From Anadara kagoshimensis (taxonomy: Eukaryota > Mollusca > Bivalvia > Arcoida > Arcidae), in contig CM037868.1 of the NCBI GenBank assembly GCA_021292105.1, positions 29,586,403-29,650,402 of the forward strand: 64,000 bases of DNA, in the 5' to 3' direction. This document shows positions 32,628 to 46,392 of this stretch, piece after piece (the stretch's first letter is position 1; each line of letters starts with the position of its first letter). A model generated the notes under the pieces. It saw only the letters and a program-made list of their open reading frames with translations. It was not told where the DNA came from and ran no database searches. The translations under genes and the position numbers were made by a program.

Positions 32628-34805
32628 GATTCCCCACCACCGAAGGTGGGGAATCATATTGTTTTCGTTCTGTTTCTTCTTATTATGATTCCCCACCACC
32701 GAAGGTGGGGAATCATATTGTTTTCGTTCTTCTTCTTCTTCTTATTATTATGTTTTATTTTTATTATTATTATTCCGCCAGGACCATATGATGCAGCCTA
32801 TCTCGAGAACGGCTTGATGGCTTTAGATGAAATTTGGTACCAATAATCTGTTGTATGTAGATAATCAAACGTGTTCATTTTCGTTATCTTGAAGGTGGGT
32901 TGGTGGGTGTAAATTGCTTAATTGAATACGTAGTTAAATACCCGGGGAAACTAATTCTGAATGGACATAAGCTGGTTACGACACTTTAATCATACCAAGC
33001 AAATGCTTTCACCTATGATTATCCGATTAGTGACCATCAAAAACTTCGCGATTTTTAAAACCACAGCTTGTCACGTCACACGCCTGTTACTAAAACCTTA
33101 CACAATGAGCTGAATGGTGTATAAAATTTGCCTTGATAGATCGAAGAAGGTTAAGCGTGTCGAAATGGCTTCGGGGTATTCTGTTAATCACTGACTGTGG
33201 AAGTAGAAGACTGCCCACTTTTTAAGTTAACACCAATGAAATTTCTCCTTTTACTGACTGACACTTTCCTAATGACCGGTATGTCGTTTGTCCCTTTAAC
33301 CGGACTTTATATAGTGTGTTGAAATATATTGGAAAATTGACGCTATGGTGATGCATAAGATAAGAATTATATTAAAATTTGAAATGAAATTTAGAACATT
33401 TTTTAAAAACTATTTTGTTTCAGTCGTGATCACGATCTATGAGGCACCAATATTTATTTTTCCCGAAATCATACTCGTAAAATTAAGGCAAAAATTGTAA
33501 ATAAAATTAATTTATTATAACTACCATTTTGTATATTATAGGATAATTATTTTGTTGTAAACATTTCAATTTAATGTACCATTTCCATGAACATTGCCAA
33601 ATACAAAAATTCATATATTTTACTGAGTAGATATATCGTTATTAACATGAACCTCAAACATATAGGAATAACCGATATAAGTCGCGAAATTAAAATACGA
33701 TGTGTATTGCGCATTGAATCACGATTATTAATCAATATACTTTTTAAAAAAATATTAAATAAACATCACAAAGGGTAACTTTTATTATATTTTATTTTGG
33801 ATTTTACAATAATTCCGAGTTCATCGGTGTATACTGTCTGACGACATCGGGAGGGCTCCTAGGTATATCCTAATGCAATGTCGACACGCTCCTATATTAC
33901 CTGGATCTACCTGCCCATAATTAGAAGGTCTTACATTCACACCTAAGACAAGGATCTGAATCAACTCTACTTTAAGACCAGTCGTTAATTACTGTGTTTA
34001 TTCAGTGACACTCGCCGATCCGTCACTGGCATCAATGTGTTATCACCTGTTAATTACTGGTGACCAAGATACCGGTGAACTTTGAAAACTTGTGGCCAGA
34101 AAAATCGCAAAGCGCCGTTTTTTTGTCGCCAGTTAAAGAAAAAGATGCCCAGCGCAAACCCTCCAATACGTGTTCATTCATTGTAACACGCGGCGACGCC
34201 GAATCAGAGGCCTGAGAGGGGTTATGCGAGTTTTCTTATTTAATGAAATTCATTGAAAACGTCACTTCCTATGCCGAGAAGGCCTTCCAATGTACGATTT
34301 TTCTTAACCGAAAACTTAAATTTAAATCTACTTTAACTTTCAAAGAAATTTAAAAAAGTAATCAAGGTAGGATTTTTTTTAGTTTACCAGGTCGGCGCTG
34401 TACAAATGTACTTCAAACAAACTGCCTTTAGAATGTAACCGTACATCAAGGCAATATATACACAACATTAAAAACGCATGTGACGCGAAAATCACAAAAT
34501 TTACCTGTTGATTATTAACTAAACAACAACATCTCTTGTTCATTTATTGTTTTATTCAATCTTGTAATTCATATATGAAGGGCCGTAACTTTGATGTAAG
34601 ACTACCTGCACATGCAGGTACCCGACTCGACTAGTGTATTACGTCAAATGTTGTATGTGTCAAAAAGTATCCTTTTTGGCGACACAGTAATGAAATTGGC
34701 AACAAAATTTTACACCAATTGGGTCTTTTCACCAGATATATGCCATAAATTATTTATGGATGGTGGGGAATCATACGTAACTGGTATCCCAGTTACAATC
34801 TCTAG
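32628..34805 (+). mobile_element. Helitron-like tandem unit A
   Basis: Begins with two copies of a perfect 13-bp hairpin (32626-32657 and 32685-32716; ATGATTCCCCACC, loop ACCGAA), then TATTGTTTTCGTTCT and a TTA/TTC-rich tract. The body includes TCGAGAACGGCTTGATGG. The 3' end has TGGTGGGGAATCATAC (inverse of the 5' start), a hairpin AACTGG-TATC-CCAGTT, and ends CTCTAGT. A hairpin just before CTAG/T is the usual Helitron 3' end. No transposase was found. This is the most diverged of the three units. Confidence 0.65.
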
Positions 34806-37116
34806 TTATTATTACTTTTATTATTATGATTCCCCACCACCGAAGGTGGGGAATCATATTGTTTTCGTTCTGTTTCTTCTTCTTATTATTATTTTATTAT
34901 TCTTATTATTCTTCTTCTCTCAAGACCATATGCAGACATATCTCGGGAACGGCTTGATGGATTTAGATGAAATTTGCTACCAATAATCTGTTGTCTGTGT
35001 AGATAATCAAGACGCGTTCATTTTCGTTATCTTGAAGGTGGGTGGGTGTAAATAAATACGTAGTTAAATACCCGGGGAAACCAATTCTGAATGGACATAA
35101 GCTGGTTACGACACCTTAATTATACAAGCCAATGCTTTCACCTATGAGTTAATCCGATTAGTGACCGTTAAAAACTTGGCGATTTTTAAAACCACAGCTT
35201 GTCACGTCACACGCCTGTACTTAAAACCTTACACAATGATGAATGGTGTATACAATTTGCCTTGATAGATCAAATGGCTTGGGGGTTTTCTGTTAATCAC
35301 TGACTGTGGAAGTAGAAGACTGCCCACTTTTTTAAGTTTACACCAATGAAATGTCTCCTTTTACTGACTGACACTTTCCTAATGACCGGTATGTCGAGTA
35401 CAAAAATTTGTAGTTTTAGTCGGAAATGAATCTTCCGAGTAAGCCGCCACTCTGTTACTATTAACACTTTTCAAATAAGAGATGGACAATTATTTCAGGT
35501 ATTGTTCAAGTTTAAGATAAAATATTTTTGTGTCTTTTTTATTCGATTTAAACATTGGAATTTTCGTAATTTGGACTGAAAGTTCACTTCGATTTAAACA
35601 TGGGAATTTTCGTAATATTTCGTAATTTGGACTGAAAATTCGCTTCAAATTCGGCATATCGAATTAACTAACAAATTTACATAGAAATACATAGCGATCT
35701 GACGGGACCATTTGTATCATTTCGATTTAAGCGAAATTTCGATTCAACCGATTTCGAATTAACGAGAGTCGACTTTATTTCTTTTGCATCAAAAACACCT
35801 AAATAATCTATAGAGCAATGAAGATCTGAGTCTTTTAGATGCTGGAAATAACAATATGAGATTTATTCCGTATAATACACCTAAACTAATATGTACCTCA
35901 ACGTGTTGAAAAGTACGTTTTTTTCAATAGAGGGGGTCTTTTAAATCGGACTATATATACAGCGTCGATCTATTTCAACACACTATACACAGAGTTAACA
36001 TACATGCTTCATATAAAAATGTCCGTCTTTTACTATTTTGACTGAGTAGATGTATCGTTATGATCATGAACCTCAAACATATAGGAATAACCGATATAAG
36101 TCGCGTAATTAAAATACAAACAGATGGCCTCCTATGATGTGTATTGCGCATTGAATCACGATTATTAATCAATAAACTTTTTAGAAAAAATATTAAATAA
36201 ACATCACAAAGGGTAACTTTTATTATATTTTATTTTGGATTTTACAATAATTCCGAGTCCATCGGTGTTTATACTGTCTGACGACATCGGGAGGGCACCT
36301 GGGTATATCCTCAGGCAGTGTCGACACGCTCCAATATTACTTGGATCTACATGCCCATCATTACATTCGCACCTAAGACAACGATCTTAATCAACTCAGT
36401 CGGTAATCACTGTGTTTATTCAGTGACACTCGCCAAGCCGTCACTGGCTTCAATGTGTTATCACCTGTTAATTACTGGTGACCAAGATACCGGTGAACTT
36501 TGAAAACTTGTGGCCAGAAAAATCGCAAAGCGCCGTGTTTTGTCGCAAGTTAAAGAAAAAAATCGCAGTTAAGCGATGCCCAGCGCAAACCCTCCCATAC
36601 GTGTTCATTCATTGTAACACGCGGCGACGCCAAATCAGAGGCCTGAGAGGGGTTCTACGAGTTTTCTTATTCAATAAAATTCATTGAAAACGTCACTTCC
36701 TATGCCGAGAAGGCCTTCCAATGTACGATTTTTCTCAACCGAAAACTTTAATTCAAATCTACTTTAACTTTCAAAGAAATTTTAAAAAGCAATCAAGGTA
36801 TGATTTTTTTAGTTTACCAGGTCGGCGCGGTACAAATGTACTTTATACACAACTGCCTTTAAAATGTAATTGTTCATCAAGGCAATATATACACAACATT
36901 AAAAACGCATGTGACGTGAAAATCACAAGATTTACCCTTTTTGGCGACACAGTAATGAAATTGGCAACAAAATTTTACAACTGGCGATTTCCTTGACGAC
37001 AGACTTTTACAACCCAGCGCTAACCCTGCTAGGGTCTTTTCACCAGATATATGCCATAAATTATTTACGGATGGTGGGGAATCATACGTAACTGGTATCC
37101 CAGTTACAATCTCTAG
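34806..37116 (+). mobile_element. Helitron-like tandem unit B
   Basis: 2311 bp from the end of unit A. One 5' hairpin (34826-34857), TTATTATT tract, TCTCGGGAACGGCTTGATGG, and a body nearly identical to unit C from about 34920 onward. It ends with hairpin AACTGG-TATC-CCAGTT and CTCTAGT at 37111-37117. No open frame has recognisable domains. Confidence 0.7.
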
Positions 37117-39347
37117 TTCTTATTATTATTCTTCTCTCAAGACCATATGCTGACGCATATCTCGGGAACGGCTTGATGGATTTAGATGAAATTTGCTACC
37201 AATAATCTGTTGTCTGTGTAGATAATCAAGACGCGTTCATTTTCGTTATCTTGAAGGTGGGTGGGTGGGTGTAAAAAATACGTAGTTAAATACCCGGGGA
37301 AACCAATTCTGAATGGACATAAGCTGGTTACGACACCTTAATTATACCAAGTCAATGCTTTCACCTATGAGTTAATCCGATTAGTGACCGTTAAAAACTT
37401 GGCGATTTTTAAAACCACAGCTTGTCACGTCACACGCCTGTACTTAAAACCTTACACAATGAGATGAATGGTGTATACAATTTGCCTTGATAGATCAAAT
37501 GGCTTGGGGGTTTTCTGTTAATCACTGACTGTGGAAGTAGAAGACTGCCCACTTTTTTAAGTTATACAATGAAATGTCTCCTTTTACTGACTGACACTTT
37601 CCTAATGACCGGTATGTCGAGTACAAAAATTTGTAGTTTTAGTCGGAAATGAATCTTCCGAGTAAGCCGCCACTCTGTTACTATTAACACTTTTCAAATA
37701 AGAGATGGACAATTATTTCAGGTATTGTTCAAGTTTAAGATAAAATATTTTTGTGTCTTTTTTATTCGATTTAAACATTGGAATTATCGTAATTTGGACT
37801 GAAAGTTCACTTCGATTTAAACATGGGAATTTTCGTAATATTTCGTAATTTGGACTGAAAATTCGCTTCAAATTCGGCATATCGAATTAACTAACAAATT
37901 TACATAGAAATACATAGCGATCTGACGGGACCATTTGTATCATTTCGATTTAAGCGAAATTTCGATTCAACCGATTTCGAATTAACGAGAGTCGACTTTA
38001 TTTCTTTTGCATCAAAAACACCTAAATAATCTATAGAGCAATGAAGATCTGAGTCTTTTAGATGCTGGAAATAACAATATGAGATTTATTCCGTATAATA
38101 CACCTAAACTAATATGTACCTCAACGTGTTGAAAAGTACGTTTTTTCAATAGAGGGGGTCTTTTAAATCGGACTATATATACAGCGTCGATCTATTTCAA
38201 CACACTATACACAGAGTTAACATACATGCTTCATATAAAAATGTCCGTCTTTTACTATTTTGACTGAGTAGATGTATCGTTATGATCATGAACCTCAAAC
38301 ATATAGGAATAACCGATATAAGTCGCGTAATTAAAATACAAACAGATGGCCTCCTATGATGTGTATTGCGCATTGAATCACGATTATTAATCAATAAACT
38401 TTTTAGAAAAATATTAAATAAACATCACAAAGGGTAACTTTTATTATATTTTATTTTGGATTTTACAATAATTCCGAGTCCATCGGTGTTTATACTGTCT
38501 GACGACATCGGGAGGGCACCTGGGTATATCCTCAGGCAGTGTCGACACGCTCCAATATTACTTGGATCTACCTGCCCATCATTAGAAGGTCTTACATTCG
38601 CACCTAAGACAACGATCTTAATCAACTCAGTCGTTAATTACTGTGTTTATTCAGTGACACTCGCCAATCCGTCACTGGCTTCAATGTGTTATCACCTGTT
38701 AATTACTGGTGACCAAGATACCGGTGAACTTTGAAAACTTGTGGCCAGAAAAATCGCAAAGCGCCGTGTTTTGTCGCAAGTTAAAGAAAAAAATCGCAGT
38801 TAACGATGCCCAGCGCAAACCCTCCCATACGTGTTCATTCATTGTAACACGCGGCGACGCCAAATCAGAGGCCTGAGAGGGGTTCTACGAGTTTTCTTAT
38901 TCAATAAAATTCATTGAAAACGTCACTTCCTATGCCGAGAAGGCCTTCCAATGTACGATTTTTCTCAACCGAAAACTTTAATTCAAATCTACTTTAACTT
39001 TCAAAGAAATTTTAAAAAGCAATCAAGGTATGATTTTTTTAGTTTACCAGGTCGGCGCGGTACAAATGTACTTTATACACAACTGCCTTTAAAATGTAAT
39101 TGTTCATCAAGGCAATATATACACAACATTAAAAACGCATGTGACGTGAAAATCACAAAATTTACCCTTTTTGGCGACACAGTAATGAAATTGGCAACAA
39201 AATTTTACAACTGGCGATTTCCTTGACGACAGACTTTTACAACCCAGCGCTAACCCTGCTAGGGTTTTTTCACCAGATATATGCCATAAATTATTTATGG
39301 ATGGTGGGGAATCATACGTAACTGGTATCCCAGTTACAATCTCTAGT
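37117..39347 (+). mobile_element. Helitron-like tandem unit C
   Basis: 2230 bp and almost identical to unit B, but it lacks the 5' GATTCCCCACC hairpin and starts directly in the TTATTATT tract. It keeps TTAGAAGGTCTTACATTC, which unit B has lost and unit A also carries, so C is not a simple copy of B. It ends CTCTAGT at 39341-39347. Confidence 0.7.
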
Positions 39348-39489
39348 TTTAATTATAAATAGGAAGCATTTTCAAAAGTGCTTTAAAATGAAGAAAGACG
39401 TTTATGAAAAATGTTTCAAGACTATTCATATAGCTAATACGGTAAGCTGAATAATTTACTGGAGATGTTCTTCTAGTCAATAGCTATAG

Positions 39490-39780
39490 AATCTAAATAA
39501 AACAAGAGCTCTCAGTGAAAGCAAGATCCCCCGCCGAGAGTTTTTTGTAACATGGATTTATTTAAAAAATCAAAGGGTCGTCACTTCTAAAAAATGACCC
39601 GGAAAAGGATTTCGATATGCACAACTTATATTGACCAACTACTGATCATTTCTGTAAAGTTTCATTAATATCTGATGTGCGGTATTAGAAAGATGGTCCA
39701 GACAAAAAAGGCTGACTCACTGACGGACGGACGGACGGACAGACGAAATGCATTACTATATTCCCTCACCGATTTCTTAG
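39490..39780 (+). repeat. dispersed repeat ending in GGAC tetranucleotides
   Basis: AACAAGAGCTCTCAGTGAAA, GATCCCCCGCCGAGAG, GTAAAGTTTCATTAATATCT and then GACGGACGGACGGACGGACA. This layout resembles a widespread invertebrate repeat tail. Class not determined. Confidence 0.55.
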
Positions 39781-40124
39781 CTTTGGATCACTAATTAAAC
39801 GTGTAGCTTTGCTTGCATTTAACTTGGATCCAGCCAGGGGTTTTAGTGAAAAAGTAGTCCGATGTCCCATTTATCGTCTTGGTTCCTTTACTTCTTAGAA
39901 CTTTATTGTCAGAAAACTTACAAATCAGATCACTTGCCACAGGTAGGAGGATACTCCGGATTTCTCAATAATTTCAAAACTGACTGCTTTAATATTGGTG
40001 AAATAATGTCGACTACGGGATGTAAATCATCAATTGCGCTTACTCAGCCATACGGTAAAATAAAATATATATTGGAACATTTGACCATTATACAAACTAG
40101 TGTATGTTCTACCAACTGGCTCAC

Positions 40125-40465
40125 GGACAATAGTTAAATTGGTAGAGTGCTCGCTCGATATGTGGGAGCTCGTGGGTAAGCACTTCAGCCGGGCTCTGAC
40201 CAAGACTTGAAAGTAGGTATTGAATGCTTTTTCGCCAAGCAAAGGCAATTAAAATGAAATTAAATGGTCCTTTGTAAGAGACCTTAAAAGCCGATGTCTT
40301 TAATTTTGTAACGGCAAGCATGACACGGTAACGCTTAAGAACCATCACCGCACCTTGCCCTGAGCATACTTAAAAGGTTAAAATGTTTGTCACGTCACAT
40401 ATAGCTGGTGATGTCTCGATATACGTGACATATTCTTTACTGGGACATAAGAACCATTCAATAAA
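40125..40465 (+). mobile_element. SINE family A, full length (head to tail)
   Basis: Head AATTGGTAGAGTGCTCGCTC and GATATGTGGGAGCTCGTGGG (eroded B-box), body CCAAGACTTGAAAGTAGGTA and GTGACACGGTAACGC-like words. The tail is TATAGCTGGTGATGTCTCGA, CGTGACATATTCTTTACTGG and GACATAAGAACCATTCAATA. It gives the clearest view of element order on the plus strand, about 340 bp. Confidence 0.8.
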
Positions 40466-40469
40466 CCAA

Positions 40470-42650
40470 TTCATGCACAATACTTTAAAATTAAACTGCC
40501 TACATAACAATTAGCTGAATACATACAGAGAAATGATAACACCATTTTATCAGTCAGGTTCAGAGGTCATATCGTCCCTGAACCTTAAATGAACGTGTGG
40601 CTTGACAAGTCGATTTATGAATGGATTTGGGAAAATTTCTGCAATATTTCAAATTTATAAATCTTGTTTCTTCTCTATCGGAATGTTAAACTTGTAATTG
40701 TAATAAAATGCTACTTTTGTCAAAGTAATTGTAATGTAATGCATTACATTGCAATGTAATTCGCCCCATGCCTGACTTGTACTCCTAAATATTTATGCGC
40801 ATCGATCAGAAACTGAAGTTAAGGCAATTACAGGGTTCATATTCATAACAATCAATGTTATGTTTTCTGATGTTAATTATCTCTGATTCAAACTGAACTG
40901 GATTGAAAATATGTGATTTTACTATCTATAATTCCCTCCCCCAGTTGCAACACCGGATTAAAAAAAATATATTTACTAATAATTACCAGTTTTAGTAACT
41001 CAAGAAGAAGTTATAACAAATATATAATTTGAATTTTTAATAACTTGGTTAATTTCTAACGTATTAGGGAATTTAAAATGACTGATCTGGTGTGCATGAG
41101 GATAATTTACTTTAGTCTATTTATATTGAAGGTTGAAACCCGTTGGAAAGATTTGTTTTCATTACATGTACTTAGTTTACTTTTTAAACTTAAAACAACA
41201 GGAATGGTTTTAGGTACTTTGAAAGTAGTTGGGACAGTAACAGACACCCGGTGTCTATAATAAAGTGTTAATACGGGTAGTGTTGTTTTGTTTAAAGTAC
41301 ACCTACATGTATATGGTTGTTTGGTGGTATTGTGGTTTCTGTGAATTTTGCCAATATAATATAGTTACAAGTCTGTTTCGAACATAGCAGACAAGTGTTG
41401 TCACGACTTCAGTGAGGCGGTGCGACTGAGAGTGATCTCCCTTGATGGGATGTAATTACATTACAAGGTTAATTCAAACATATTTTCAGGAACACATTCA
41501 TAATTCAATTGGGTGGCTAAGAGCAATGTGAATAATATGTCTTAAGCTTTCTGAAAGACTTACCACGCCAGGCCGGCTTAAGTTCGAACCCATGATCCAT
41601 GAGTCACGAGTCTAGAAAATGAACACTTGAACTTGGTCAAGACTTGCTGTATTAAATATTGTAAATCTGTATTTCGTTTGATATGCTCATTTTATACCTT
41701 ATTTTGTATTTTGTTTCGCTGACTTTCGACAAGTTTGGAAACTGGATTTCCGATCTTTCAGGAAATTGAGATGAAATTATGAAGATGGTTGAAGTAGTGT
41801 TATTTTTGTTCACTTTATTTAAATTAATAATTTTATTTAATTTCATTTCAGGATAAATAGTTTTGTATAATTTTCGATTATAAATAAAGTTTTCAAACAG
41901 CTGTCATAGTTTGTAATTTATTGTTGTGCTATTTTATGTTGTACATTTTCACTTGTAATGCACTCTAGTTGTCTCCCTTTTATTATGATCAGCTGATCTC
42001 TCTATTAAGCCCCTTGTTTTACTCTTAGTACTTCTTCAGTTCTATTTGAACATTTAATCCCTTTATAGCCGATGTTGACATTAATAAATAAATTTGTGAC
42101 AAAAATCCATGGTGACATTATTTGACCTTCAAAACATGTTACTAAATTTTGCCAAGTCATGTCTTACAATTTGATACATAAGTCTCTTTACTTTGTAGAA
42201 GCTACAAAAATTATATGGGGTTCTGTAAAATTTGCAAAATTTGCACGAACTGCAAAGAGTTATCAGGCTACTTTTCAAATTCCTTCGCTGATCATGATCA
42301 GTCAGAAAAGTCAGATATTTAAAAAAATTCTTTAGGTTTAAACCATAATGTATTAGAAATTCTGCAACTTATAAATCCTGTTTGGCTGACATGTTGTGCA
42401 CGGGACTCTGGGTATTTCATTATTCCTTACACCCCGATATCATATCCTTGGGTGACTTTTTGATATAATAACTCTTCAACCTAAACGTTATCTCATTATG
42501 AATAAATACAAACAAATTAAAAATTGGATTTCATTTATTTCGTAAAAACGTTTACATATGTAAGTAAAACAGAGCTGTATAGATTTATTGTTATTTAAAA
42601 CAAGGTTTAACAAATATATATATCTATATATACATATTAAGAATTTAATC
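40470..42650. other. AT-rich stretch with one tRNA-like remnant
   Basis: Near 41560-41620 the minus strand has GGGTTCGAACTTAAGCC, a lone B-box-like word from an eroded SINE. At 40725-40755 GTAATGTAATGCATTACATT forms a short palindrome. Nothing else was recognised. Confidence 0.45.
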
Positions 42651-42659
42651 TAATATGTA

Positions 42660-43910
42660 GATTTGTTTAAAATGCTCTCTCTCTCTCTCTCTCCATGATG
42701 CATACAAATTGTTATTTGTAGTCTAGATAAGGTAATACAAATGTATATATATATATATATACATTTACGGATTTGAATTTATTAAGTACATGTAATGTGT
42801 TGGGGTTTTCAGTATAAATATTTTCTCTTTCTCTCTCTCTCCAATACATACAAAATTGTTATTTAAGAATTGACTGTCATTTTTTCCTGGTTCATCAGAT
42901 TTGCTAGTTTTAAAATCTGGTTCATTACTTGATGAACCAAAAAAAAAAGAAATGACAGTCAATTCTTATATTTACAAGTTATTCTTTCTTTACGAGAGCA
43001 AAATTGCAAATTCCGTTGAATGAAATAAATTCCAGTGTTTTGAAAAAGAATTTTTAACGGCGGACGTGACCTGAACATAAAAACAGCTGTTCAGAAACAT
43101 TAAGCCCCGCCCATTTGACGTCATGTCTGGAAGAAACAAAATAGGTCATCAATCTTGGATAATATTTCAAACAAATTATATTTCAGTCAATGACAAAAAA
43201 TTACATATTCATATTTATGGTCAAGTTACATTTATTGAAGGTAGAGCTTGTTAAAAAACCAGACTTAATAGACGATAGAGTGCTCCACATCTGGACTTGA
43301 GGATTGGTATTCGACTCGGGAGTATTGGTATCCATGCGCGATGTTAAAAACCGATGTTTATGCGAATCTTGAAAAAAGAAATCAAACTAGGTTCAACGTA
43401 GAAGTTATTTTTCTATTGTAAATATTTGCAATTCAGATATATACATTAACAAATTTGAATCTATTAAATACATGTATTGGTTTTTTAAGTATAAAATTCT
43501 CTCTCTCTCTCTCTCTCTCTCTTCCATAATGAAAAATACAAAGTTGAATGCATTGAATCTATTAGTACACGCAATGGTTTTTACACTTTTAAAATGCTCT
43601 TTGTCTGTCTGTCTGTCTGTTTGTCTCTCTTTCCCTCTCTCACTCTCTAGTTAATGATGAGAACTAGGTGTATCACTCAAAATCAACACGGATATGGATA
43701 CGCTGACTTTTCTTCTGAAATAAAGTAAAAAAAAAAAATACCAAAGATAAGACAATGGGAGCTGATTACTGAGTACTATTACTGCAGAAAGGAAACTTAA
43801 TATAAGTACTACATGCACTTCTAGTACATGAGAAGTGCCAGTTTTAAAATCTGGTTCATTACTTGATGACCCAAGCAAAGATTGACAATGAATTTTTGAA
43901 TTCTTAATAC
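42660..43910. repeat. cluster of CT-linked repeats with an inverted repeat
   Basis: CT runs at about 42674-42693, 42824-42842, 43498-43522 and 43600-43650 are followed by related words (CATACAAATTGTTATTTG, CATACAAAATTGTTATTTAA). An inverted repeat at 42865-42967 pairs AAGAATTGACTGTCATTTTT with its complement. Part of it (CCAGTTTTAAAATCTGGTTC, ATTACTTGATGA) recurs at 43838-43873. Confidence 0.75.
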
Positions 43911-44491
43911 ATTTGGTATCTCAAAATACTGAGGATAACAACTTCTAAGCGTGAAGATAATAGCATGTTAATTGTTCTAAATAATCGGAAAAGAAAGTGC
44001 AGAGAAATATTTCATAGACAAAAATCAGACTTGATAATCGAAAATAAATTGATTTGAGATATTTATGTAATTCGTTACCATTTCATCTTTAAAACTTTAC
44101 TGTATTACACTGCAAGTAACAGTACAACCCTAACCTTACACTTTCAGCAGTATTATATATATATATAAGCGAAATATAAAAAATATAGATATCTTGAAGC
44201 TCTTCTGAACAACTACAGACAAGACTTCGACAAAAAATGTTTTAAGTAGCAGTAGTAGCTAACACTGACAGTACAAAATAATATAAACTGAGATTTAGAT
44301 AAGGGACCAGAATGTATTGTGCCTGTAGACTTCATTAATCGTATGTTAGAACCGAACAATCACATCACGTCTTGGAGTAATAACAAGAACGCATGTCAAT
44401 AAGATCGGTCCAGATGAAAACACTAACGTTATTTCTTTAAACACTTGACACACACACACACACACAATTCTAATACAAGTTTACGAACTTA

Positions 44492-44626
44492 CTAAGATAT
44501 GACGATTTTCTCCTCGAATATTGACAGACAGACCATGATACCAAGCCCTAGAAACATCCCCACATTATTACAGAATATGTATCGAATTCTGTGTTTGGAT
44601 CCTCCGCCATGTATGAGTTCAGGCAA
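44492..44626 (-). CDS. ZIP exon 14 (residues 681-724, TM8 and stop)
   Basis: [18 protein letters not shown], then [20 protein letters not shown] and IVIS-stop. This matches the LIV-1 C-terminal end (LPEM... NAGMLLG... IFEHKI in the family). Acceptor TTTCAG. Confidence 0.95.
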   Translation of the reverse strand: MPELIHGGGSKHRIRYIFCNNVGMFLGLGIMVCLSIFEEKIVIS

Positions 44627-46115
44627 CTGAAATAAATATTAAACATATAATATATTTGTTATATAGCAAAGCAAAAACTCTGAAACTGACAAATTGTGTT
44701 AAAAACGTGAACTTCCACCTGAGAAGTGAGGTCGGGTGTTCCGGAAGAGTAAACACCTCCTTAATAATAGATAGTGTATGAAAAATAGCGTTTTTGCAAG
44801 GAAGTGTATTACGAAACAACGCCTACTGCTGTAAAATTAAAACTGGTATAATATGTAATTAGGCAATGATCAGAATTGTCTAATCCGTTTACCAAAACAA
44901 ACATAACAATTCGTGTGTCCAACACCACAATCTTATGCTTATACTATAAAGCAGGAGTGAGTTAATGCTTTGAGAATTTCAGCTTTTCGTTTAACCTGAA
45001 AAGCAATCCGCCCTGCCAGAAGACATAGTCCATACATAGACGAAAACATGTCTGAAAGTGGCAAAAGTCTGTGGATTTATTTTTAAGACCCAGAGGTTAT
45101 ACTGCAGAAGTGCAATGTTCTATGTTCTACTGATGCTAATAGTTGTAGCTTATGCAACCAGACTCTTAGTCTTTATAGTAGAATTACACGTAAAATACAT
45201 GCATCGTCATTAAGGGACGTATGAACACCAGTCAATAATTCAGAATGCCATAAACAGCATTGTCCTCGATGTTCTTTCTAAGAGACAGTGGATGGCTGCC
45301 ACTTTTTTGTAAAACGTAATTTTTGTAATTTTGTAAATTAAGTGGATTGGTAATTATTCAACTCCTGCAGGCCATATGAACTAAAACACTTTACAAGGTA
45401 AAGACAAAGCTAGTTCACTACACACATCAAAGTTGGCTTGCTGGTTACTGATGAACTCAGCCAGCTAATACAGGAGGTTTACAAACAGTAACTTCAGTCA
45501 AACATTTATTTGTCTTTAAAAGCCATCCAAAGGAACCAGTAAAAGTAGCCTTTATTGACATGTGGTCCTGATATAAAGGTTCGAATAATATGCATGAAGA
45601 GCAATTGGGGTAATAATTTACTAGCCCTTAATATCAGGTTGTCCTTATATAGAGGCGGTCTTTAAGACAGGCTCGACTGTATATTGACTCACCATATCGA
45701 CCAGGGCGATATAAAGGAAGTTCCCTGCTGTTATTGCAAATATCCACTGACGCACTGCATTGTCTGTTGAGACTAGAAGGCCCACATAAAGACCAACAAA
45801 TGCTGTTAGTGATGAGATAAAATTAGCCATAAGGGCCTTTTTGAATCCAAATCCACTGGCAAGTAAAATGGCGAAGTCACCTAAAAAAACAAGAAAATAA
45901 ACACCAGATTAACGCGAGATAAGACAACACGAGATAAGACAACGGAAGATAAGACAACACGAGATAAGACAACGGGAGATAAGACAACACGAGATAAGAC
46001 AACGGAAGATAAGACAACACGAGATAAGACAATGGAAGATAAGACAACTAAGAAAGAAGAACAAACTGAAACTAATCAAATAAAGAACATGTTATTATTT
46101 GGACAGAAGTGATAT

Positions 46116-46177
<62 letters not shown>

Positions 46178-46348
46178 TGTGTGTGTGTGTGTTACGTATA
46201 TATCGGTGAAACTGTAGTTCCCGTTAAGAAAACCATTGACATTCGGCAAGTAAACTGACAAACTTAGTTACACTTGGGAATCTACGCTGAGATCCATTAT
46301 CCCGTAATTGTTAGCTTTAGACCTGTTGGCCTCCGACCATGGAGGCAG

Positions 46349-46392
<44 letters not shown>

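Noticed and set aside
38197..39226. Repeated 65- and 91-aa frames found in units B and C of the array
   Set aside because: They are duplicated because the units are duplicated. They match no family and are broken in unit A, so no selection for coding is visible.
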